Shown here: in pieces, positions 56,014 through 64,000 of the stretch
Layout: every line of letters starts with the position of its first letter
Numbering within the stretch: the first letter of the stretch is position 1
Origin: Collariella sp. IMI 366227
Taxonomy: Eukaryota > Ascomycota > Sordariomycetes > Sordariales > Chaetomiaceae
Assembly: GCA_027946355.1 (NCBI GenBank)
Contig: JAPEUS010000008.1
Coordinates: 62,001-126,000 of the forward strand
Direction of reading: 5' to 3'
DNA length: 64,000 nt
The notes under the pieces: model-generated
Database searches by the model: none
What the model saw: only the letters and a program-made list of their open reading frames with translations
Told to the model about the DNA's origin: nothing
Translations under genes and position numbers: made by a program

Positions 56014-56394
56014 CAAAACGACATCGAGGACGAGAATTCCCCGCGCGACGCCGAGGACATCCGGTTCCGGATTAGAGCCCAAGACTCCGAGGAAACAATT
56101 AGGCTTGAAGATGATAGATGAGTCGACATTGATGGACAATCTGACCTCAAAGTTCGTGAGGCTTTGCGGTACCTCAACAAGATGGTTGCGGCACACTGTT
56201 GGATGGGGTGGTTTGTTGAGCACCATCTTAATTGGGATCGGTTGCGAGGAGAGGATGGTCTGCCGGACAATTGTCTCGACTATCGGTGTCCATCTTTCCC
56301 GCTGCCTGACAAACAGCCGGCGAACGAGGAAGCAAGATTCGGCAACCCCTTCGCTGCTGGATCCTTCGCTGCCGCAAGAGGGATGGAGGATTGA
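56014..56394 (+). pseudogene. Possible degraded or frameshifted coding fragment
   Basis: Frame 1 (to about 56120) reads an acidic segment with NDIEDENSPRDAEDIRFR and AQDSEETIRLEDD. Frame 2 (from about 56125) continues with DLKVREALRYLNKMVAAHCW and WFVEHHLNWDRLRGEDGLPD, ending at 56394. Together they resemble one protein split by a small indel, as in neighbouring genes. No start, family or full gene model is clear, so this could still be chance. Confidence 0.25.
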
Positions 56395-56802
56395 CCTTTG
56401 CCTCGATAAAGAGGGCGACAAACCCAAGCTCTCAACCCACCCGCGGGGAACTCGCTGCTTTACGTACTCCCCCTTCCTTCTCTTCTTACGTCCATCCCCG
56501 CAGTTCTAACCCCCTTCCCCTCTACCATCCTGGCAGTTCCAATCCCCTCCTTCGCGGCGGGATTCTTCTTCGCTCTCGGGCCCATTCCCCTCCGTCCTCA
56601 CGCTTGCAGCTCCCCTCCGTCCTCGCGTGTGCCTGTTCTGCGCGTCAGTGGCCTTTCTCCCCCCTCGCGGCCACGGTTTCTCCCACTTTTGATCTTCTTG
56701 AGCTTGACAGCACCGCCGGCAGTTTTCTTTTGGGTTTTGGGTTTGGAAGAGGCCACCCCCCTTCTTGGGAGTGATGGGAGGGGGGTAATAGTGACTAGGT
56801 GC

Positions 56803-56869
56803 TGGTGGTTGGATGTTGGTGGTTGGATGTTGGTGGTTGGATGTTGGTGGTTGGATGTTGGTGGTTGGA
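56803..56869 (+). repeat. 14-bp minisatellite, nearly five copies
   Basis: The unit TGGTGGTTGGATGT repeats four times exactly, followed by 11 bases of a fifth copy. It is non-coding. Confidence 0.95.
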
Positions 56870-57637
56870 ACAAGCATTGATTTGGACGGCTTTTCAACAT
56901 GGTATTCGAAGAGTAGCCCCTTGTTCCGAGGATCTGTTGTTTCGAAGCTTTGTTTGGGCAGTAAACGAGGCTATAAAGACTATACCTAGCGAGGTACATA
57001 ACTTGTGTCTCTGAGGAGGGAATATGTCTGGGCTTTCTTTCTGGTAGTCATGTATGTTAAGGGCCCTGGAAGTAGCTATGATCGTGATATTTTTTGTTGT
57101 TGAAATTGCAAGATCTGTTAAGTGCGTATTGATACTGTCCTAAAGCTGTAACAAAGTGAAAGGGGAAGGGAGAAAATCAGGGTCGGTCTTCTGGCATAGC
57201 GAGGAAGGATGGTTCTGAAGTCTGACCTTTCCTTGGAACCCATCACCCGAAAGAATGTATGTGAGAAAGAGATGATAGGCAGTGCGACCAGCAGCCGTTG
57301 GCTGGATATCTCAATTGTATCATCACTCTCTGGATTCGGCTCACCTTAGCCCATGAGCAAGCTTCATGATTCAACCACATAGCAGCTCATGTACTCCGTA
57401 TGCTTCTCAAATCTCATGTATCCTTAGCTTGAGACCACAAGGACAGCAGATAAAAAAAAGCAAGGATAGCCGCCCTGTTGTCCGTGGCACAGCTAAAACT
57501 CGTGCTCAATGGTATCCATCCCGCCAGTCGTATCACCCCCTCTATCAGAGCCCGAATGCATTTCCACCTTGACGAGACCATCCCTACCCACTCCATGCCC
57601 AAGACCACGCAGCCTGCAGTTCTTCCACAACTTCACT

Positions 57638-59780
57638 TCATCTCCGATCATCCAATCCGTTCAGCCTGACAGCAGCAAAACGCTTAGCAAGAGGTTCTCG
57701 AGCGTCATCACGATCATCATCGGCCGGCCGTCTGGCAATCAATGACGGCCTGCTGTTGCCGATGCCGTCTGACTCAAAGGACCGGGGGCGCTTGGGAAGT
57801 CTCTCACCAGTGGATTGCAGGATCATGGCCAACGTCTGCCAGCCGGTGGTAGAGCGCAGCTGGAAGGCCTCGGCGAGGTCGCCGTGGATGGCGACGCGGC
57901 AGAGGAGGGCTTCTTCTTCCTGGAGGGGGAACGTTTTCAGTCAGTGGGTGGAGTTAAGGGGGTGTTGGTTGGGAAGAAGTACCTTAGAAAGGACGCTCAT
58001 CTGGTGGAGGAAGCAGAGAAGGTGAAAGTCGGAGACGTTCAGGCTGTTGTTGTCCTTCTGGTTGACCTTCAATGCCTTGGCTACGGCTGACACCTCCTGG
58101 GCCTCCCCGACATACTCGCGATTCTCGATCGGGAACCCGCTGTCGGTGAAGAGCGGCTTTGGTGCCTCGGGGAAACCGTGAGTGAGGGTGACGAAGAGAT
58201 ACTCGACTGGGAAGGCTGGCTTCGCGTTTTCTTGCACGTTGGCGCCATACTCATTTATCCGACGGTAAAACACCTCGGGGATGTACCGCGTTCTGCTCAC
58301 GGAGCCATCGTCCTCCTCTTCCTCGCGGACGAGCATCTGGGTGGGGTCGGCCGAGGGCTCGACGATATCTGCCCTGACCATCTCGACGGCATCGTTCGAC
58401 ATCTGATATGACGAGATGGAAATCTCGCCCTTCTCGTTGCCGGAGATGACACAGGTGACGAAGTTAGAGCCAAACCTCCCTGTGTCGCTCCACTTGCTTG
58501 CCTTTGGATGCTGAGCCTGCAGGCGCGCAGCAAAGATGACTTCCTGCGAAGCGAGAAAGTACGAGTCCGCATGGCGCTTGCAAACAGCGCTGCCATCCCC
58601 CTTGCCGGCGTCGAGAAGGTCTGTCCATATCACACCAACCTGTTCCAGGCCACAGAGCTTCGCGATCTTGTTGATCTCCTGCTCGTTCTCCCATGCGTTG
58701 AGCGAAATGCCGTCACTCTCGTCGACTTGGGGCGGCTCGTAGATGGCCTCAACCACAGCCTTGATGCCGAGGGGTACCACTTCGTACTCCATATGGCGTC
58801 CGTAGAGGATACCCAGGCGTTGTGAGCCTGTCCTGCGCCAGGCGTCGAGGAACTTATCGATGATCTGTGGCGATGCGAATTCGACATGGTCCACCGTACG
58901 AAACTGCTGCGGTTGGAGGATGATCGCGCTGGGCTGGCACTTTGTGCAGATGCCCTCGGGCCACTCGGGGTGTCCTGACGAGCAATCGCGCTTCACCCTG
59001 TAGTAGGGCTCGACAAGGGGCGGGATGAAGGAGCTCCCGAGTTCAGGCTTATTCGTGGCCGAGTTGATCTTGCGCATGTAGGCATGCACCGACATGTACT
59101 TGATCTTCTTCTCCTCGAGGTACTGGGCGTTGAAGGGATCCAGCGGCATGCAGTAGTCGCACATGCCCTTCGGTCCGTGACGGCACATCTTGTCCCTCTT
59201 CCTCGAAATCTTGCCATCCTTCTTGTCCAGCCGGTCGTCCAGTGGGGCCTGCCTGACAACTTCCCAGGGGTTCTTGATGCGCTCGGCTGATGTGTTCGGG
59301 GGAGGGTCGATCGGGTGGTCTTCGGTGGGGAGGATCGGTTTCCCGTTGAGCCGGTTTGTGGAGGATAGTAGAGAATCTGACTTTGGCTGGTTGCCGTCTG
59401 TAATTCCGTCCGTTACCGCGCCCTGGTGTTGGTAGTTGAGAAAGATGAGGTCTCCGTGACTATCGCTTCGGTGTCAGCCCCAACAACCTCAAAGCCCACC
59501 ATCAGAGGGACGCTTGCCTTAGCCCAACCTGGCCGATTTTGAACTGTGAAATCTCTGCAAGGTTCTTGATGTCGCCACCAGTTGGGCTATTTGAGAGGGT
59601 GATGGTCTTCGGGTCAACGGTCGGGGGGAGCTTCGGTACGAGCTGGGCGACAGGTTAGCTTGTCGTGTGAATAAGGTGCCGCGTTCCTGGAAATACCTGG
59701 GCGGCAAGATCGCCAAAGGAGTCTTCTTTCTCAATGGTCAGGCGGAACATGCCATCAGGAGAGCGCAGTCGTAGAAGCAT
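57638..59780 (-). CDS. NPL4: NPL4, cofactor of the Cdc48/p97 segregase
   Basis: With Ufd1 it recruits Cdc48 to ubiquitylated substrates in ER-associated degradation and chromatin extraction. Exons on the minus strand: 59697-59780, 59518-59642, 57983-59459 and 57638-57919, giving 655 residues. The start is MLLRLRSPDGMFRLTIEKED, the ubiquitin-like N-terminal domain. The NPL4 zinc finger is CRHGPKGMCDYCMPLDPFN, and a second cysteine pair lies in GICTKCQPSA. The MPN-like core includes RRTGSQRLGILYGRHMEYEV and GVIWTDLLDAGKGDG. The C-terminus has LAMILQSTGERLPKRPR. The second intron (59460-59517) begins with GC instead of GT; using it gives KIGQVGLSHGDLIFLNYQHQ. No frameshift is seen. Confidence 0.95.
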
Positions 59781-60408
59781 CTTGACGGTGGTTCTCGCGG
59801 AGCGGGATGTGGTGATGGTTCTCTGTTTCTGGAATCTCGGGAGTTTCACCTTGTCGGAAGATGGAAGCTGTAAATTATCAAAATCTTAGATGAGCGGAAA
59901 AATCACACAGCCCTTCGATAAAGACGCGAGCCCGGCCTGAAAGGCAAGATGTCAAACCAAAGCTTTGGTGAATGTCGAGCTCCGGTCAGTTCGAGGCTCA
60001 GTTCTGGGCTCAGTTCTGGGCTCTAGTCTGGGGTTTGGCCTTCGTCATACTCAGCGTGCCTAGCTCGAGCTGCCCCTCAGTCCCACCCACCCACCACACC
60101 GCTCGGATATGTGCATATCGTGGGGAGAAGCTGTCCGTTACGGGCATATCAGAACATTGGCATCCCGACCCCTGTGAGTGCCAAGACCCAAAAGTTGTCC
60201 AGCTGTTCTTTCGGGGATTCGCGCCAGGGCCGTCGCTTGCAGGAGCCACTTTGGCTGTTTACACCAGAGACAGACACTGCCTGACCTCGCCTTTGTGCTC
60301 AGCTTCAAGACACAACACGATACCGACCGCCGACACTCCTTTTCTCACCCACCTTGTCGAACCTGTCGCGTCCTTCCTCACACCTCCGCGACACACACAC
60401 ACAGCACC
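59781..60408. promoter_or_regulatory. Divergent promoter between NPL4 and SEC66
   Basis: The two start codons face apart with 628 bases between them. A GGCTCAGTTCTG direct repeat is visible at 59995-60020. No other element is assigned. Confidence 0.5.
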
Positions 60409-61267
60409 ATGTTCGACATCAATTGGAGGGGGCTGCTGCTGCCCCTGGCATACCTGGTGGTGCTGGTCGGGACCTTCATGACATTCTCGCGGGTCTATCG
60501 CAAGAGGAAAGCGGGTATGTTTTGACCCCAGAACACGGGCAACTCCCGCGGCGCATAGACATACTGACGATCCTCCCTCCAGTCGAGAGCGCTAACCTCG
60601 CACCATGGTTCGGCCCGCACCTCCAACGTAACATCTACCTGTCGCTGCTGCACATGGAGCCTGAGGAGGGGTCCGAAAAGACCCCCAAGGTCCCCGACAG
60701 CGTCATTCGCGCGGCCCTGCTGCGCCGCGCCGTCGAGGACATCCACCGCATCATCCAGATCCGCACCGCGAAGGCCGCCTGCAGCTCGCTGCTACAGCGG
60801 GGGAGCGTCGGCGACGACCTGTGGCAGCGCTTCCAGCGCGCGGAGAAGGAGATGGAGGAGGAGCTGCGGGATGTGGTTATGGAGGTATGCTACTCTCTTA
60901 GGTCTTAGGGGAAGGAAGGCTTTTGACCGGTTCTTGACTAACAAAACAACAGGCCAACGGCCTCGTCCCCGGCTGGGGCCAAATAATCTTCCAGTCAGCA
61001 AACGAGATCGCCGCCAACAAGGTACTACGCGACCGACTCGAGGAGATTGAGGCACAGACGGAGCGCGAGAAGGAGTGGTGGGAGAAGCGCCGGGCGAGCA
61101 TTAAGACCGAGTTTATGAAGGAGCTGGACGAGGAGAAGGGGGAGCCGCAGCAAGTCAAGGCTACCGCGAGTGAAGACGACGCTGTGCTGGTGGACACAAA
61201 TACGCCGTTTGCCGCCCCATCACCCGCTCCATCAGCAGGATCCAAGAAGAAGAAGAGCAAGAAATAG
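60409..61267 (+). CDS. SEC66: SEC66 (SEC71), subunit of the Sec62/Sec63 ER translocation complex
   Basis: Membrane subunit of the post-translational protein import complex at the ER. Exons 60409-60514, 60583-60884 and 60953-61267 are separated by two 68-nt introns (both GTATG...AG), giving 240 residues. The N-terminal membrane span is LLLPLAYLVVLVGTFMTF, followed by a basic YRKRKA stop-transfer and SANLAPWFGPHLQRNIYLSL, a family hallmark. The rest is cytosolic and helical, with RAALLRRAVEDIHRIIQIR and ANGLVPGWGQIIFQSANEI. It ends in a Lys-rich KKKKSKK tail. The ATG at 60409 follows AGCACC. The gene is intact. Confidence 0.94.
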
Positions 61268-61728
61268 GGTTCTTCAAGGGGTTTTAGGAGAAGAGGGCAC
61301 GGCGAGATTAGCATAGGCTCTTTGGGCGCGGTTGTACAGTAAAAGGGGGCTGCGGTTGGCTGTGAACAGCATCGTGCATGGCGTTTGGGATGAACATATG
61401 GTTATCTTGGTCTGCCTCTGGTGCTGAGGCCATGGTTGGGTCTCACTGGGCGATGTGTAACATCTTGGCTTGTGTTCATGATAGCGATAGACTAGTGTCT
61501 TTGAGTCTAAATACCAGTTTCTCACAGCAGTGGTCACGAAAAGAAACCACTATCAGTCATGATCAACAGTACGTCAATTTCACATACAGCCAGCTTCCCC
61601 CCCCTACAAACACAGCAATCAGACAACAGCAAAGCTGTCAACGTCAAAACAAATGCAAAATGCTCGCTCAAAAACACAAACTAACCCCCTTCACCCTCAA
61701 CCCTTTCCATCCAACAATCCAAGAAATC
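61268..61728. other. Intergenic space between two converging genes
   Basis: About 460 bases holding the 3' ends of SEC66 and of the minus-strand gene ending at 61729. Nothing else is visible. Confidence 0.5.
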
Positions 61729-62268
61729 CTAATACCACCCCATCTTCCTCCTCACCTCCTCCATCTCATCCCCCTCCTCCCATTCCCAACCCTCCTCCTA
61801 ACCTCCTCCTCAATCTCCTCCTCACTCCTCCCCAACCCCCACCACTCCATTTACCCCCAACCACATTAATCACCTCCTCCACGGGCGTCTCACACCCCTC
61901 AACCCAATAAACTTCCCCAGTTTCCTCCTCTTCGCCTCGATCCCCAGCCCGGCCGGCCAGCTAACAGGGCACGGGTAGTGCTGGGTCCAGGCACACGGCG
62001 TGCGCTGGTGGTAGAAGTGTGCGAGGTCGTCAAGCTGGGCGTCCGTGAGCAGCCAGAAGGCGAGGAGCGTGGAAGGGAAGGAAGGGTGGATTGTGCCGGT
62101 GGTGAGTTGGACTAGCGGGGCGAGTTTGAGGGACATTTGGGAGAGCTTGGATTGGAATGCGGGGTTGCGGGTGGTGAGGCGGTGGGAGAGGGTTGCCGTT
62201 GTTTTGAGGTTTGGCTGGTTGTGAGGAGGTGTCGGTGGGGTTGGGGGTTGGGGGGTGTGGTGGTTCAT
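61729..62268 (-). CDS. Conserved fungal hypothetical protein, frameshifted
   Basis: A true ATG at 62268 opens a Pro/Thr-rich start. A conserved core follows: LAPLVQLTTGTIHPSFPSTL, FWLLTDAQLDDLAHFYHQRT and WTQHYPCPVSWPAGL, then KRRKLGKFIGLRG. From memory this core occurs widely in filamentous ascomycetes without an assigned function. The frame is lost at a four-base run (61896-61899). Adding one base continues GLRGCETPVEEVI, and further shifts in G-rich DNA give EEEIEEEVRRRVGN and an RRKMGWY end at 61729. The uncorrected frame ends at 61870. The Tyr/His-rich core may be a small helical domain. Confidence 0.7.
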
Positions 62269-63061
62269 TTTTTTAATTTTTTTTTGGTGCTGGTGGTTTC
62301 TCTGTTCAAGTTGGTGTGGTGGTGGTTTCCCCTCTCTGAGGTGTGATGAGAGCTTAGGCTGGCTCTGATGGGATAATTTGAAAGTCAGGGTTGGGCTCTG
62401 GGCTGGAATCCCAGGTTATAAGAGGGTGGAGGGCAGGGCGAGGAATGCTCTGGCCTTTATAGAAAGGGAAAATGTGACTGAAGACTGGTTCCGGGACAGG
62501 GGAGCTGGAAGCAGAAGACGAGAGAAGGCTGTAATTATGGAAAGCAGAACAGAGGGAATCGAGATGTTGCCAGCAACGGAATATAACAGTCTTTCCAAAG
62601 TTGTTCTTTCTTTTGTCGGTCGACAACAGAGTCCTTGTTGAAGTGAGATGTCAAGTGATAGTGCAATGGAAAAGGCCGTCCCAACTTCCGCGGGCTCTTG
62701 TGTTCTTGTAACCTATTGAAAAGCAACGCTTCTTTGGGCGGCTTTCTCCTTCACAGAATTCAAAACCGGAACCGTTTTCGCCGTCGTCTTTATCCCCGAA
62801 GTGCTATCTTTGGCCCAGGGCCCCCTTTAACCCGCGTTGCCCCCTCCCCATTTGACCGGTCTGGGAACAACCAAGACATTGTCTGGTCCCGAACAAGAAC
62901 ACACAAAAGAAGCCTCCCGCTCTTACAACGCCCAACAATTCAACAATGCGATTCTTTCCCCTCCCAACAACAAGGCAACTCCACACTGCAAAGAAAACCC
63001 GCCACAGAACCACTGCGCCCCCCGAATCCGGTTGGGTTGGTTGAATGACCCGCCCTCGAAG
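62269..63061. other. Intergenic space between two minus-strand genes
   Basis: Holds the 3' end of ORC3 and the promoter of the 62268 gene. Frames of 60-116 codons here lack support. Confidence 0.5.
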
Positions 63062-64000
63062 TCATAGCCACTTCAACTTGGCAACGTGATCAGCCTTCTT
63101 TTTGCTCTGCTTCACAAAGCCCATCAGCCGGAGCTCCGCCAGGCCGCGGTAGAAGCAGACAAGGGCAGTGCGCTCGTCCAGCAGCCGCCCCGCAGCGTCA
63201 TCAGATTCCTCGTCCGTGTCACCAACGAGCGCCCAGTACGCCGCCCACAGATCTGCAACATTAACCAGCGCGCCCGCCTCCAGGTAGAGATGATACAGCA
63301 CCGCCGTAGTCGGCAGCGTAGCCGCCAGTCCACCCGCTTCATTCCCGCTGCAGCACGCGCAAGCCAGGTAATCGCACGGTCTAGCCAGCGCGCGGGCGAA
63401 GGTCGCCCCAGGGCGCGGGACAAAGACGTCGCGGTATGGCGAGCGGGCGTCGAACAGCCAGGCCTCATGCAAGAACAGATTGTCCGCGGGGACACAGTGC
63501 AGGGTCTGCGCCAGGAGGGCCAGCAAACGGTCGACGGCTGCCGTGAAGGCTTTGTCCTCGGCCGTAAGCGTTGCCGTGTCCTGGCTGAGCTGCACCTTCT
63601 GAGCCACCACTGTTGTCCGCAGCACCCGGCTCTGGGTGCTGTATGCGCTTTTTAAAGAGGTGGTGCCGGCGCTGATGGTGGAGCGGTCGATTAGGCCTTC
63701 AACTTCGGATTGGAGGTCGAGAAGGGAGGTGGTGAGGTCTTCGGCGTCGGAGTCCCAGGGGGAGAGGCCCAAGTCAAGGCTGCCGGTTTGGATTGCGGTG
63801 AGGAGGTTGTCAATTAGTGAGAGGAACTGGGACGGGGGAAGTTGTTTCACTGTGTCTTCCAAAGGGATCGTTCCCGAAGCCTGGTCGATGTCGATGCCGC
63901 TGCGGAGGGCGAGTATGTAAAGCTCGATGAAGGAAGCGGAGCTCAGGTTGGCGGATGTTATCAAGAAGAGCGACCGCAAGAGCTGCAGCAAATACTCCTG
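63062..64000 (-). CDS. ORC3: Origin recognition complex subunit 3 (ORC3), C-terminal part, runs off the right edge
   Basis: Part of the six-subunit complex that marks replication origins. The frame is open to the last base of the window, so the N-terminal half is missing; 312 residues are visible. The C-terminal winged-helix region carries family-typical text: GATFARALARPCDYLACACC, TAVLYHLYLEAGALVNVADL and WAAYWALVGD, ending LVCFYRGLAELRLMGFVKQ then KKKADHVAKLKWL. The upstream part is helical (FLITSANLSSASFIELYILA). No intron or frameshift is seen in this part. Confidence 0.85.
   Translation of the reverse strand, partial: QEYLLQLLRSLFLITSANLSSASFIELYILALRSGIDIDQASGTIPLEDTVKQLPPSQFLSLIDNLLTAIQTGSLDLGLSPWDSDAEDLTTSLLDLQSEVEGLIDRSTISAGTTSLKSAYSTQSRVLRTTVVAQKVQLSQDTATLTAEDKAFTAAVDRLLALLAQTLHCVPADNLFLHEAWLFDARSPYRDVFVPRPGATFARALARPCDYLACACCSGNEAGGLAATLPTTAVLYHLYLEAGALVNVADLWAAYWALVGDTDEESDDAAGRLLDERTALVCFYRGLAELRLMGFVKQSKKKADHVAKLKWL

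Larger units (their letters stand above)
55298..57637. other. Region between CPA2 and NPL4, with a weak coding remnant and a minisatellite
   Basis: An A/G-rich stretch at 55560-55740 follows CPA2. Two adjacent plus-strand frames at 56014-56394 are protein-like (listed separately). A 14-bp tandem repeat lies at 56803-56869. The last 600 bases are downstream of the minus-strand NPL4 gene. Confidence 0.45.

Noticed and set aside
55772..56509. 245-codon plus-strand frame
   Set aside because: The neighbouring frames read more like protein over the same bases, so this frame is not preferred.
1..64000. CRISPR arrays, phage, integrons or a biosynthetic cluster
   Set aside because: No spaced short repeats and no cluster of biosynthetic enzymes; the genes are unrelated core functions of a fungus.

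Overview
The window is nuclear DNA of a filamentous ascomycete, most likely a sordariomycete close to the Sordariales. Signs of this are short GT-AG introns (54-85 nt) with CTAAC-like branch points, compact intergenic spaces in the housekeeping parts, and proteins typical of filamentous fungi: an Msn2/SEB1-type zinc finger, a SUN-family wall protein and a mitochondrial arginine-specific carbamoyl-phosphate synthase large subunit. No prokaryotic feature, rRNA, tRNA or CRISPR array was recognised.

Layout. 1-20 kb: a conserved fungal low-complexity protein (2661-5441, +), a DGAT2 acyltransferase (8439-10177, -), a three-finger C2H2 protein (11248-13047, -), a decayed member of a multicopy fungal family (15387-16141, +) and a SUN wall protein (18029-19361, +). 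20-25 kb: the sorting receptor VPS10. 25-36.8 kb: a gene-poor block holding a broken Tc1/mariner-type transposase (29887-30778). 36.8-64 kb is gene-dense: Msn2/SEB1 factor, DPH6, a G-patch protein, a mitochondrial PPR protein, RCL1, a DUF1746 protein, the carbamoyl-phosphate synthase large subunit (arg-3/CPA2), NPL4, SEC66, a conserved hypothetical and the C-terminal part of ORC3 running off the right edge. Pairs are arranged divergently (PPR/RCL1, NPL4/SEC66) or convergently with about 100 bp between ends (G-patch/PPR, RCL1/DUF1746). There is no operon or biosynthetic cluster. The genes serve independent core functions: lipid storage, vacuolar sorting, translation-factor modification, ribosome assembly, arginine synthesis, ER protein import and turnover, and DNA replication.

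The strongest unexpected signal is technical or evolutionary. At least eight conserved genes are broken by one-base indels, nearly all in runs of four or more G or C. Two genes also carry exact tandem duplications of 26 and 33 bp. Because several unrelated essential genes are hit the same way, systematic sequencing or assembly error is the likeliest cause, and conceptual translations here should be read as frameshift-corrected. Other items of interest are a GC-AG intron in NPL4, a 19-nt micro-exon and a coding-like stretch upstream of the first ATG in CPA2, a natural six-histidine run, a transposase lacking its third catalytic residue, and a change from C-rich to G-rich coding strand along many genes. 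I found no clearly new biological system.
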